This document shows, piece after piece, positions 1-7,356 of a stretch of 20,141 nucleotides of DNA. The position numbers and the translations under genes were made by a program. The number at the start of each line of letters is the position of its first letter. The first letter of the stretch is position 1. The DNA is taken from positions 1 through 20,141 of the forward strand of contig JAEYTO010000114.1 of assembly GCA_023433925.1 (NCBI GenBank). Reading direction: 5' to 3'. This stretch comes from Pseudomonadota bacterium (GTDB lineage Bacteria > Desulfobacterota > Desulfovibrionia > Desulfovibrionales > Desulfovibrionaceae). Below the pieces are notes generated by a model that was given only the letters and a program-made list of their open reading frames with translations, made no database searches and was not told the DNA's origin.

Positions 1-25
1 GCCCTCTCTCGGTTCGCCTTATGCT

Positions 26-1630
26 TTATCTCCTGCCGGCCATTTCCATGGCCACGGACTCGGCCGCGCGCATGCCGTCCACGGCCGCGGAGACGATGCC
101 GCCGGCATGGCCCGCGCCCTCGCCGGCCGGGTAGAGCCCGCGGAGGGACACGCTTTGCAGGTCCTCGCCACGCACCAAGCGCACGGGCGACGAACTGCGC
201 GTCTCCACGCCCGTGAGCAGCGCGTCGGGCCTGGCGAAGCCGCGCAGCTTGCGGTCCAGGCTCAGGATGGCCTCGCGCATGGTCGCGCTCACGTAGCCGG
301 GCAGGCACTCGGCCAGATCGGCGGGCGTGACGCCCGGCCTGTAGGTTGGCTGCACGCCGCCCAAACGGCGCGAGGGCCGTCCGGCCAGGAAGTCCTCGAC
401 CATCTGGGCCGGCGCACGGTAATCGCCGCCGCCCAGCTCGAAGGCCCGGCGCTCCCAGCGGCGCTGGAACTCCACGCCGGCCAGGGGATGCCCGGATTCC
501 AGGTCCGCGGGCTCCACGCCCACCAGGAGCGCCGAGTTGGCGTTGACGCCGGCGCGGGCGTGGCGGCTCATGCCGTTGGTGACCACGCCGCCGGCCTCGG
601 AGGCCGCGGCGATGACCTCTCCGCCGGGGCACATGCAGAAGGTGTAGGCCGAGCGGCCGTCGCGGCCGTGGTGCACGAGCTTGTACTCGGCCCTGGGCAG
701 GCGCGGGTGGCCGGCCAGGCGGCCGTACTGCGCGCCGTCGATGAGGGCTTGCGGGTGCTCGATGCGGCAGCCGATGGAGAAGGGCTTCTGGGCCATGGAC
801 ACGCCCAGGCCGTGGAGCATGGCGAAGGTGTCGCGGGCGCTGTGGCCGATGGCCAGGATCACCGCACCGGCGTCGAACTCCTCGCCCGAGGCGAGCCGCA
901 CGCCGCGCACGCGGCCGGCGTCGGCGAGCAGCCCCGTGACCTGGGTCTGGAAGCGCACCTCGCCGCCATGCCCGACGATCGTCCCGCGCATGGCCTCGAC
1001 GACCTTGACGAGCTTGTCCGTGCCCACGTGCGGCTTGGCCTGCCAGAGGATCTCCTCGGGCGCGCCGGCTTCGACCAACTCGCGGAGCACAGCCCCGATG
1101 CGGCCCTCGCGGTCCTTGATCTGCGTGGTGAGCTTGCCGTCGGAGAAGGTCCCGGCCCCGCCCTCGCCGAACTGGACGTTGGAGCCGGGATCGAACGGAC
1201 CGCCCTTCCAGAAGCCGTACACGTCGCGGGCGCGCTCGCGGGCGGGCTTGCCGCGTTCAAGGACGAGCGGCCGGAAGCCGGCCCGCGCGAGCATGAGCCC
1301 GGCGAACAGGCCGCACGGCCCCGAGCCCACGATGACGGGCCGGGGGAACAAGCCGTCGGGCGCGCGGGCCGGGAATTCGTAGCGCGGGGCTTCGGCCTTG
1401 GACACGTCGCGCGACGGCGCGCGGGCCAGGACGGCCTCTTCTCCGCGCACCTCGCAGTCCACGGAAAAGATGAACAGGATCTGGCCGCGCTTGCGCGAAT
1501 CCACGGAGCGCCTGCGCACGTGCAGGCGCAGGAGTTCCTGCCTCCCGATGCCCAGAAGCGCGCAGGCGGCCTCGGCCAGGTCTTCGTCGCCATGGTCCAG
1601 GGGTAGCTTGAGCTGGTCGATGCGGATCAT
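26..1630 (-). CDS. FAD-dependent oxidoreductase (COG2509-like uncharacterised dehydrogenase)
   Basis: The 534-aa protein has a short N-terminal domain (about residues 1-90) and then a dinucleotide-binding fold beginning VIVGSGPCGLFAG (residues 99-111), the GxGxxG loop that binds the FAD ADP moiety, with an acidic residue (LERG) ending the second strand. Further family marks are GEGGAGTFSDGKL, ILAIGHSARDTF, FSIGCRIEHPQ, and a C-terminal LYPAGEGAGHAGGI segment that typically closes around the flavin. This matches the large predicted FAD-dependent dehydrogenase family, cytosolic, whose substrate is not established. No membrane segment or signal peptide is visible. ATG at 1630 is preceded by GGAG with 5-nt spacing, but that Shine-Dalgarno lies inside a 17-bp hairpin. 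A 20-codon ORF lies just upstream on the same strand and may control its translation. Family assignment is firm; the reaction is unknown. Confidence 0.92.
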   Translation of the reverse strand: MIRIDQLKLPLDHGDEDLAEAACALLGIGRQELLRLHVRRRSVDSRKRGQILFIFSVDCEVRGEEAVLARAPSRDVSKAEAPRYEFPARAPDGLFPRPVIVGSGPCGLFAGLMLARAGFRPLVLERGKPARERARDVYGFWKGGPFDPGSNVQFGEGGAGTFSDGKLTTQIKDREGRIGAVLRELVEAGAPEEILWQAKPHVGTDKLVKVVEAMRGTIVGHGGEVRFQTQVTGLLADAGRVRGVRLASGEEFDAGAVILAIGHSARDTFAMLHGLGVSMAQKPFSIGCRIEHPQALIDGAQYGRLAGHPRLPRAEYKLVHHGRDGRSAYTFCMCPGGEVIAAASEAGGVVTNGMSRHARAGVNANSALLVGVEPADLESGHPLAGVEFQRRWERRAFELGGGDYRAPAQMVEDFLAGRPSRRLGGVQPTYRPGVTPADLAECLPGYVSATMREAILSLDRKLRGFARPDALLTGVETRSSSPVRLVRGEDLQSVSLRGLYPAGEGAGHAGGIVSAAVDGMRAAESVAMEMAGRR

Positions 1631-1635
1631 GGAAG

Positions 1636-1680
1636 CTCCAGCGGCCGGCGGCGGGTGTGCGGTGCCGCCGGCCGCTGGAG
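1636..1680 (-). promoter_or_regulatory. Perfect 17-bp hairpin sequestering the oxidoreductase Shine-Dalgarno
   Basis: Arms 1636-1652 and 1664-1680 are exact inverted repeats around an 11-nt loop. On the minus strand the 3' arm ends in CTGGAG followed by CTTCC and the ATG at 1630, so the ribosome-binding site is fully base-paired. No T-tract follows on either strand, so a classical intrinsic terminator is unlikely. The 5' arm starts 6 nt after the stop of the small upstream ORF, so a ribosome finishing that ORF would disrupt the base of the stem. Confidence 0.7.
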
Positions 1681-1686
1681 TGGGGC

Positions 1687-1749
1687 TTACAGCAAAGCGC
1701 CGGGCGTCGCCAGCATGAAAAAGGCCAAAAACATGAGCAGACGAGCCAT
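1687..1749 (-). CDS. 20-aa hydrophobic small ORF / candidate leader peptide
   Basis: The ORF begins ATG GCT CGT CTG and ends at TAA (1687-1689), giving MARLLMFLAFFMLATPGALL, with six Leu, three Phe and three Met. A strong Shine-Dalgarno GGAGG (complement of CCTCC at 1756-1760) lies 6 nt before the ATG, better than that of most long genes here. The peptide could be a single short membrane helix, or a leader whose translation opens the hairpin just downstream. No known family was recognised. It is too short for statistical support; the RBS and its position relative to the hairpin are the main evidence. Confidence 0.5.
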   Translation of the reverse strand: MARLLMFLAFFMLATPGALL

Positions 1750-1771
1750 GAAATGCCTCCGTATCTATCCA

Positions 1772-1799
1772 GGGCGCTCAGGGGCGCTCAGGGGCGCCC
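1772..1799. repeat. Tandem 10-bp repeat in the small-ORF leader
   Basis: GGGCGCTCAG occurs twice in tandem (1772-1781, 1782-1791) followed by a partial third copy (GGGCGC). The first GGGCGC can also pair with GCGCCC at 1794-1799. It lies just upstream of the small-ORF ribosome-binding site on the minus strand. Its function is unknown. Confidence 0.5.
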
Positions 1800-1852
1800 G
1801 ACTATGCGCCAAGGCAAGGATGTGTGATCAAGCGGCGGGTTTGTGCCACATC

Positions 1853-1897
1853 TTGACGCATTAATCAATCTAATGAAATATTTTATCCTCGTATCAA
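1853..1897. promoter_or_regulatory. AT-rich promoter-like island
   Basis: This is one of the few AT-rich stretches in the window. On the minus strand it holds TTGATA (1897-1892) and TAAAAT-type hexamers, and on the plus strand TTGACG (1853-1858), but no pair has both good hexamers and 16-18 nt spacing. It is placed suitably to drive the small ORF and oxidoreductase leftward. The exact promoter cannot be assigned. Confidence 0.35.
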
Positions 1898-1967
1898 TCG
1901 CCTAGTGCATGCGCGCTGGTGCGCACTGGCCGGATAAGCATGGCTGGGGACATGCGCAAGGGCCGCA

Positions 1968-2042
1968 CGGATTGCGCGCGGATGGCGAACCCCGAGCGGA
2001 TTGCGCACCCCGCGCGGCCACAACCCCGCGCGGCGAACCCCG
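1968..2042. repeat. Nested short direct repeats in a gene-poor stretch
   Basis: Three different words are each repeated: CGGATTGCGC at 1968-1977 and 1997-2006, GGCGAACCCCG at 1984-1994 and 2032-2042, and ACCCCGCGCGGC at 2007-2018 and 2023-2034. They lie within about 430 bases (1761-2189) that hold no convincing gene. Both-strand reading frames there are short, lack ribosome-binding sites and look like GC-rich noise. The repeats may be remnants of local duplication or protein-binding sites. Confidence 0.5.
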
Positions 2043-2168
2043 GCGCATGCGCGCGGCTGGAACGTCATGCACCTCGGCCGAGAATGGGCGCCGCCCTCTT
2101 TCAGGCCTGCTTCCGTCAAGGAAATGCTCCCAGCGCCTCGGCAAGCAGCCATGCCAGGCGGGACCATC

Positions 2169-2189
2169 GCCTGCCGCCGAAAGGCAGGC
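2169..2189 (-). terminator. Possible terminator hairpin after the 98-aa hypothetical gene
   Basis: GCCTGCC (2169-2175) and GGCAGGC (2183-2189) form a perfect 7-bp stem with a 7-nt loop, directly abutting the stop codon of the minus-strand gene at 2190. No T-tract follows, so it may be a 3'-stabilising hairpin rather than a true intrinsic terminator. Confidence 0.35.
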
Positions 2190-2486
2190 TCAGCGTCGCC
2201 GCAACGCGCGCAGCCGCTCGCCTGTCATTTTCGTGACAAGATGACGAAAGGCCTCGGCCGTGCCGGTGATTTCCGGCGGCATGGCCTGGATGGCATCCTC
2301 CAGGAAATGGACATCATGCTCCACAGGCATCTTGATGCTGAAGTGCTGGAGCACGCTGGCGATCATGGCCAGCACGTCGGCCTCGTCGTCCCGGCGGAAG
2401 CCGCTCCCGGACGGCGCGGCGGCAAGGCTGTCGGACGATGTGCGCGTGTAGGCGTGCTTCAGATTGAAGCCCTTGAGCGAAAACAT
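2190..2486 (-). CDS. Hypothetical protein, 98 aa
   Basis: The protein is 98 aa, with a basic N-terminus (MFSLKGFNLKHAYTR), a Ser/Ala/Gly-rich linker (about residues 17-32), and then an apparently helical acidic-to-basic domain (DEADVLAMIASVLQHF, then FLEDAIQAMPPEITG) ending in an Arg-rich tail (RLRALRRR). No signal peptide, membrane segment or cysteine motif is visible. The ATG at 2486 is preceded by a G-run (GGGGGG) about 4 nt away. It lies downstream of the sigma-54 regulator on the same strand, 113 bases away, and could be cotranscribed. I do not recognise the family. Third-position GC looks coding-like, which is why I keep it over the overlapping frames. Confidence 0.6.
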   Translation of the reverse strand: MFSLKGFNLKHAYTRTSSDSLAAAPSGSGFRRDDEADVLAMIASVLQHFSIKMPVEHDVHFLEDAIQAMPPEITGTAEAFRHLVTKMTGERLRALRRR

Positions 2487-2555
2487 GGCACCCCCCGTGC
2501 TGAACGGTCATGCCGGACGGCTCCCGCCCTCCCCCGAAGGCGTGCCGCCTGGCCT

Positions 2556-2593
2556 GCCTCGTCGCTCAAGCACCCGACGAGGCTTATTTTATT
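2556..2593 (+). terminator. Intrinsic-terminator-like hairpin, T-tract on the plus strand
   Basis: GCCTCGTCG (2556-2564) and CGACGAGGC (2575-2583) form a perfect 9-bp stem with a 10-nt loop, followed on the plus strand by TTATTTTATT (2584-2593). Read leftward, it sits just after the stop of the regulator at 2600, but then the A/T tract precedes the stem instead of following it. It may still act weakly for the minus-strand gene; by its structure it should stop plus-strand transcription. Confidence 0.6.
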
Positions 2594-2599
2594 CGCCGC

Positions 2600-4069
<1,470 letters not shown>

Positions 4070-4071
4070 CC

Positions 4072-4095
4072 CCACTCCTAGAGCCACTCCTAGAG
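4072..4095. repeat. 12-bp tandem duplication containing the regulator ribosome-binding site
   Basis: CCACTCCTAGAG occurs twice in perfect tandem (4072-4083 and 4084-4095). Read on the minus strand each unit carries AGGAG; the copy nearer the ATG at 4069 is the functional Shine-Dalgarno. The second copy overlaps the CTAG end of the adjacent palindromic element. Confidence 0.75.
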
Positions 4096-4218
4096 CATTT
4101 GCTTTTGAAAATGCTCTGCAAGCCATGCGTCGGCATGGCTTGCCGCCGCGTAGGCGTAGGCGCAATTCTCTTGCGCCGTCAACGCCGGAGCGAGCGTTTC
4201 AAAGTCAAACTGCTCTAG
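4090..4218. mobile_element. Palindromic MITE-like element (~129 bp)
   Basis: The element is bounded by the perfect inverted repeat CTAGAGCA (4090-4097) and TGCTCTAG (4211-4218). Internally it is a chain of hairpins: 9-bp stem 4092-4100/4109-4117, 11-bp stem 4118-4128/4133-4143 with a GTCG loop, and 7-bp stem 4159-4165/4171-4177. The two ends, read inward, also share a longer imperfect word (AGAGCA..TTTG..CTTTGAAA). It has no coding capacity, as expected for a MITE or REP-type repeat moved in trans. It lies in the 5' leader of the sigma-54 regulator. Confidence 0.6.
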
Positions 4219-4220
4219 CT

Positions 4221-4285
4221 GACTGTCGAAACAAGCCGTCCCGGCTTTTCAACTCCGCAATGCCCGAGCAAGGCTCACGCATCGC
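4221..4285 (+). repeat. Dispersed repeat family, copy A
   Basis: This segment aligns with the reverse complement of 17300-17366 at roughly three-quarters identity by eye. It shares GACTGT, AGCCGTC-NN-GGCT, CTCCGCAA and GGCTCA in the same order. Its core AGCCGTCCCGGCT folds as a small hairpin followed by TTTTC. It begins 3 nt after the end of the MITE-like element, so two repeat families are juxtaposed between the regulator and larB. Confidence 0.55.
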
Positions 4286-4444
4286 CAACGGAGGGTGCGC
4301 ATGCGGCGGGCCGTCCCGGCCCGCGCAGCCTGTTCCTCAACAGGTCGCCGGGGGTTGGCCCCGCTCTCATGGCCGGCGTCATGCGCCTCTCTGCTTGGTC
4401 CGCGCGGGCCAAGGCCCGCGCTCGACCGCCACAAGGATCGGTGC

Positions 4445-4474
4445 TTGCCCGCTCGGGAACGCCTGGTGTAGGCT
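4445..4474 (+). promoter_or_regulatory. Possible larB promoter
   Basis: TTGCCC (4445-4450) and TAGGCT (4469-4474) are separated by 18 nt and would place the transcription start at about 4481, very close to the larB ATG at 4483. The match to the sigma-70 consensus is moderate, and the implied leader would be almost absent, in line with the lack of a clear Shine-Dalgarno. Confidence 0.25.
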
Positions 4475-4482
4475 CGCCGGCC

Positions 4483-5250
4483 ATGGATCGCTCATCATTG
4501 CGCCAACTTCTCGACAACGTGGCCCGCGGGGCCGTGGACCCAGAGCAGGCCCTGGAACGCATCGCCCCTGGCCTGCCGGGAGGCGGGCTGCGCCTGCCCC
4601 ACGGCCTGCACATGGACCTGGATCGGGCTCCGCGCACGGGCCAGTCCGAGGTGGTCTTCGGTCAGGGCAAGAGCCCGGAGCAGCTCGTGCTCGCCGTGGG
4701 CGGCCTGCTCGACGCGGGCCAGCCCGCGCTCGTCACGAGGCTCGACCCCGCTCGCGGGGAGCACCTTGCAAAACATGTTCCCACGGGCACTTATTGGCCG
4801 TCGGCGGGCCTGTTCATCGCCGGCCGCGAGGTGGACCTGTCAGAACCCTGGCCGTCGGAGGGCCGGGTCATGGTCGTCGCGGCCGGGGCCTGCGACCTGC
4901 CCGTGGCCCTGGAGGCCCTGGGCTGCGCGATTTTCTTCGGCCTTGACGCAGGCCTGGTTTCCGACGTAGGCGTCGCGGGGTTGCACCGGCTGCTCCACGG
5001 AAGCCGGGCCTTGGCGGCGGCCAGGCTGCACATCGTTGTCGCGGGCATGGAAGGCGCCCTGCCCAGCGTCGTGGCCGGCCTGTACGGCAAGCCGGTCATC
5101 GGCGTGCCGACCTCCATCGGCTACGGCACGGGCCTGGGCGGCATCGCCGCCCTGCTGTCCATGCTCAACGCCTGCGCCCCGGGCATCGCCGTGGTCAACA
5201 TCGACAACGGCTACGGCGCGGCGTCGTATGCGGCGAAATTGCTGGCGTAA
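4483..5250 (+). CDS. larB: LarB, nickel-pincer cofactor biosynthesis (P2CMN synthase)
   Basis: The protein is 255 aa, the usual LarB length. LarB carboxylates and hydrolyses nicotinic acid adenine dinucleotide to pyridinium-3,5-dicarboxylic acid mononucleotide, the first step towards the nickel-pincer nucleotide made by LarB, LarE and LarC. Visible marks are SEVVFGQGKSPEQ (55-67), a PurE/AIR-carboxylase-like half with VVAAGACDLP (131-140), VVAGMEGALPSVVAGL (185-200), GVPTSIGYG (207-215), and MLNACAPG with Cys231, which probably corresponds to the catalytic cysteine described for LarB, and then NIDNGYGAA. The start at 4483 fits family length; the frame extends to 4369, but that part looks non-family. 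No larC, larE or larA lies in the window, so the pathway is split or completed elsewhere. GACD replaces the more usual GTSD motif. Confidence 0.93.
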   Translation: MDRSSLRQLLDNVARGAVDPEQALERIAPGLPGGGLRLPHGLHMDLDRAPRTGQSEVVFGQGKSPEQLVLAVGGLLDAGQPALVTRLDPARGEHLAKHVPTGTYWPSAGLFIAGREVDLSEPWPSEGRVMVVAAGACDLPVALEALGCAIFFGLDAGLVSDVGVAGLHRLLHGSRALAAARLHIVVAGMEGALPSVVAGLYGKPVIGVPTSIGYGTGLGGIAALLSMLNACAPGIAVVNIDNGYGAASYAAKLLA

Positions 5251-5342
5251 GCGCCGAGGCGGACGGAACCATTTTTTATGGCCATGCTCAGGCCTGCCCG
5301 CATTCAACCCGCACGAGCGGATCACCCGACACTGGAAATGCC

Positions 5343-6215
5343 GTGACGCGCGAGAAGCCACTCGTCTCCTGCATCATCACCACGTGCAATCGGGCAGGCC
5401 TGCTCCCGCGAGCCATCGACTCGGCCCTGACCCAAACCCACAGCCCTCTTGAGATCATCGTCGTGGACGACGCCTCCACGGACGATACGCCCGAGGTCAT
5501 GCGGGGCTACCTGGATCGCCACGCGAACATCCGCTACCTGCGCCAGGAGCGCCGCTCCGGGGCCTGCGCGGCCCGCAACGCCGGTATCCGGGCCGCAAGC
5601 GGCGAGTTCGTGGCCGGGCTGGACGACGACGACGAGTGGCTGCCCGAGCGGGTGGAGAAGATGCTTGCGGCCTGGAGCGACGAGCTGGCTTTCGTCTACT
5701 CGGATTACTACCGCCGCAAGAGCGACCGGTTGCGACTGCACCGCACCCCGCCGGAGCTGACCCACGCCGAACTCCTGCGCGGCGTCAACCTGGCCGGCAC
5801 GCAGGTGCTCACCCGCCGGGAGCGCATCCTCGAGGCCGGGGGCTTCGACGAAGGCTTGCACGCCTCCCAGGACTACGACATGTGGCTGCGCCTGCTGGAG
5901 CGCAGGTCCCTGGCCCGAGGCGCGGACGAGCCGCTCATGATCGTGGACGCCTCGGACCGCACGGGTCGCATATCCGTGGACCGGCGCAAGGTATTCTCGG
6001 GCAAGTTCCGCGTCTACCGCAAGAACCGGCGCCACTTCGGCCGCGACCGGCGCGCGGAGCGGCTCTACGCCATCCGCAAGGTCCTGCACCCGTTCCCGTC
6101 CCTGCGGCGCATCCTCTGGATGGCCCCACGCAACGAACTGCTCAACGAGCTTCGGCGCTGGGTCAAGGGCAGGTTGACGAGACCTGGCCAGGACAAAGGG
6201 CGCGGAAAGGATTGA
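5343..6215 (+). CDS. Family 2 glycosyltransferase
   Basis: The 290-aa protein has a GT-A fold: PLVSCIITTCNRAGLL (6-21), the nucleotide-binding VDDAST (41-46), and the metal-binding acidic cluster GLDDDDEW (92-99), followed by the acceptor-side GGFDEGL (166-172) and SQDYDMWLRL (175-184), where a catalytic acid is expected. The C-terminus is basic (about residues 205-290) without clear membrane helices. It transfers a sugar from a nucleotide-sugar, probably to a lipid-linked or LPS-core acceptor at the cytoplasmic face. GTG at 5343 is taken as the start; the preceding ribosome-binding site is weak. It is followed after 2 nt by a GT4 gene and faces an O-antigen-ligase-like gene, which supports a surface-glycan role. 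Donor and acceptor cannot be read from sequence. Confidence 0.9.
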   Translation: MTREKPLVSCIITTCNRAGLLPRAIDSALTQTHSPLEIIVVDDASTDDTPEVMRGYLDRHANIRYLRQERRSGACAARNAGIRAASGEFVAGLDDDDEWLPERVEKMLAAWSDELAFVYSDYYRRKSDRLRLHRTPPELTHAELLRGVNLAGTQVLTRRERILEAGGFDEGLHASQDYDMWLRLLERRSLARGADEPLMIVDASDRTGRISVDRRKVFSGKFRVYRKNRRHFGRDRRAERLYAIRKVLHPFPSLRRILWMAPRNELLNELRRWVKGRLTRPGQDKGRGKD

Positions 6216-6217
6216 TC

Positions 6218-7315
6218 GTGAAGGAGCCCCTGCGCATCGTTTACGTCAACTCCACGCATAAATGGGCGGGAGTCAAGACCTGGACCCTGGACACGGCCTC
6301 CTGGCTGTTCAAGCAGGGCCATGACGTGACCATTTTCGGTCGACCCGGCCCGTTCACGGACAAGGCCCGCGAGCACGGTCTGGAGACCTTCGCCTTGGAC
6401 TTCGGCGTTGATTTCAGCCCTGCGCTCATCCTGCGCTTTGTGCGTTTCTTCCGCTCCAGGCGCACGGACGTGCTCGTGGCCAACGTGGGCAAGGACCTGC
6501 GCACGGCCGGCGTGGCCGCGCGGCTCACGGGCGTGCCCGTGCTGCACCGCGTGGGCGCGCCGAACGACATGCGCGACACGGCCAAGGTCCGCCTCATGCA
6601 CCGCCTCGCGGTCTCGCGCATCCTCGTGCCCAGCCACGACACCAAGGACGGCCTGCTGGCCGGCCTGCCACACCTCGAACCCGAGGAGGTGGCGGTCATC
6701 CACACGGGTAAGCCCGTGTCCCCGGAGCCTCCACGGCCTGTCAGGCGGCCGCTGCGGCTCATCGTCACCAGCCGACTGAGCCCCGACAAGGGCCATGCCG
6801 ACCTGCTGCGCAGCCTGGCCGAGCTTGCCCGGCGCGGGCTGGATTTCCGGCTGGACGTGCTCGGGTCCGGCGATCTGGAAAGGGAGCTCAAGCTGCTGGC
6901 CGATTCCCTGGGGCTGGCGGAGCGGGTCCGCTGGCTGGGGTTCCGCACGGACGTCAGCGAGCGCTTGCGCGGCTGCGACGCCTTCGTGCTGCCCTCCTAT
7001 GTCGAGGGCTTGCCCAACACCTTGCTGGAGGCCATGGCCCAGGGCCTTTGCCCGGTGGCTCGCGACGTTGGCGGCGTGCGGGAGATTTGGCCGAGTGGGT
7101 CGGAGGGGCTGGACGGCCTGCTGGCCGGCATGGAGCCGGAAGCCCTCCTGCCTCCCCTGGAGCGACTGCTCAGCGCCGACGATGCGCAGGTCATGGCCTG
7201 GAAACGCGCGGCCTGGGAGCAGTGCAGGACGGCCTTCGACATTGAGAAGCAGGGAATCAAGTTTGAGGAACTGCTGCGAGGGCTGGCGGCCGGAAAACGT
7301 CACACGTCCGACTGA
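6218..7315 (+). CDS. Family 4 (GT-B) glycosyltransferase
   Basis: This 365-aa GT-B enzyme starts at GTG 6218, preceded by GGAAAGG about 7 nt upstream and 2 nt after the stop of the GT2 gene. The N-terminal acceptor half begins LRIVYVNSTHKWAGVKTW, with Gly18 and Lys20 in the donor-binding loop. The C-terminal donor half has VTSRLSPDKGH (183-193), VLGSGDLE (214-221), VRWLGFRTDV (237-246) and the EX7E signature E263-E271 (SYVEGLPNTLLEAM). This places it with GT4 glycosyltransferases of LPS core, O-antigen or exopolysaccharide assembly. The frame extends far upstream in phase with the GT2 gene, but that part is a shadow translation. It is probably cotranscribed and translationally coupled with the GT2 gene. 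Confidence 0.92.
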   Translation: MKEPLRIVYVNSTHKWAGVKTWTLDTASWLFKQGHDVTIFGRPGPFTDKAREHGLETFALDFGVDFSPALILRFVRFFRSRRTDVLVANVGKDLRTAGVAARLTGVPVLHRVGAPNDMRDTAKVRLMHRLAVSRILVPSHDTKDGLLAGLPHLEPEEVAVIHTGKPVSPEPPRPVRRPLRLIVTSRLSPDKGHADLLRSLAELARRGLDFRLDVLGSGDLERELKLLADSLGLAERVRWLGFRTDVSERLRGCDAFVLPSYVEGLPNTLLEAMAQGLCPVARDVGGVREIWPSGSEGLDGLLAGMEPEALLPPLERLLSADDAQVMAWKRAAWEQCRTAFDIEKQGIKFEELLRGLAAGKRHTSD

Positions 7316-7356
7316 CGGGGAACGCCTCGCCAGGCTGGCGCGGCGAACCACCCGCC

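Noticed and set aside
107..1606. Long plus-strand open frame opposite the FAD oxidoreductase
   Set aside because: It is a Gly/Ala/His-rich shadow in GC-rich DNA, lacks a ribosome-binding site and has no family motifs.
1819..1850. TGTGGCAC on the minus strand as a sigma-54 promoter
   Set aside because: The GG half is good, but the TTGC half is absent at the required spacing.
1919..2236. Plus-strand frames between the small ORF and the 98-aa gene
   Set aside because: They are Arg/Pro-rich, without Shine-Dalgarno or family features, and run across the internal repeats.
4369..4482. N-terminal extension of LarB
   Set aside because: The extra 38 residues are low-complexity and make the protein longer than the family; ATG 4483 gives the usual length.
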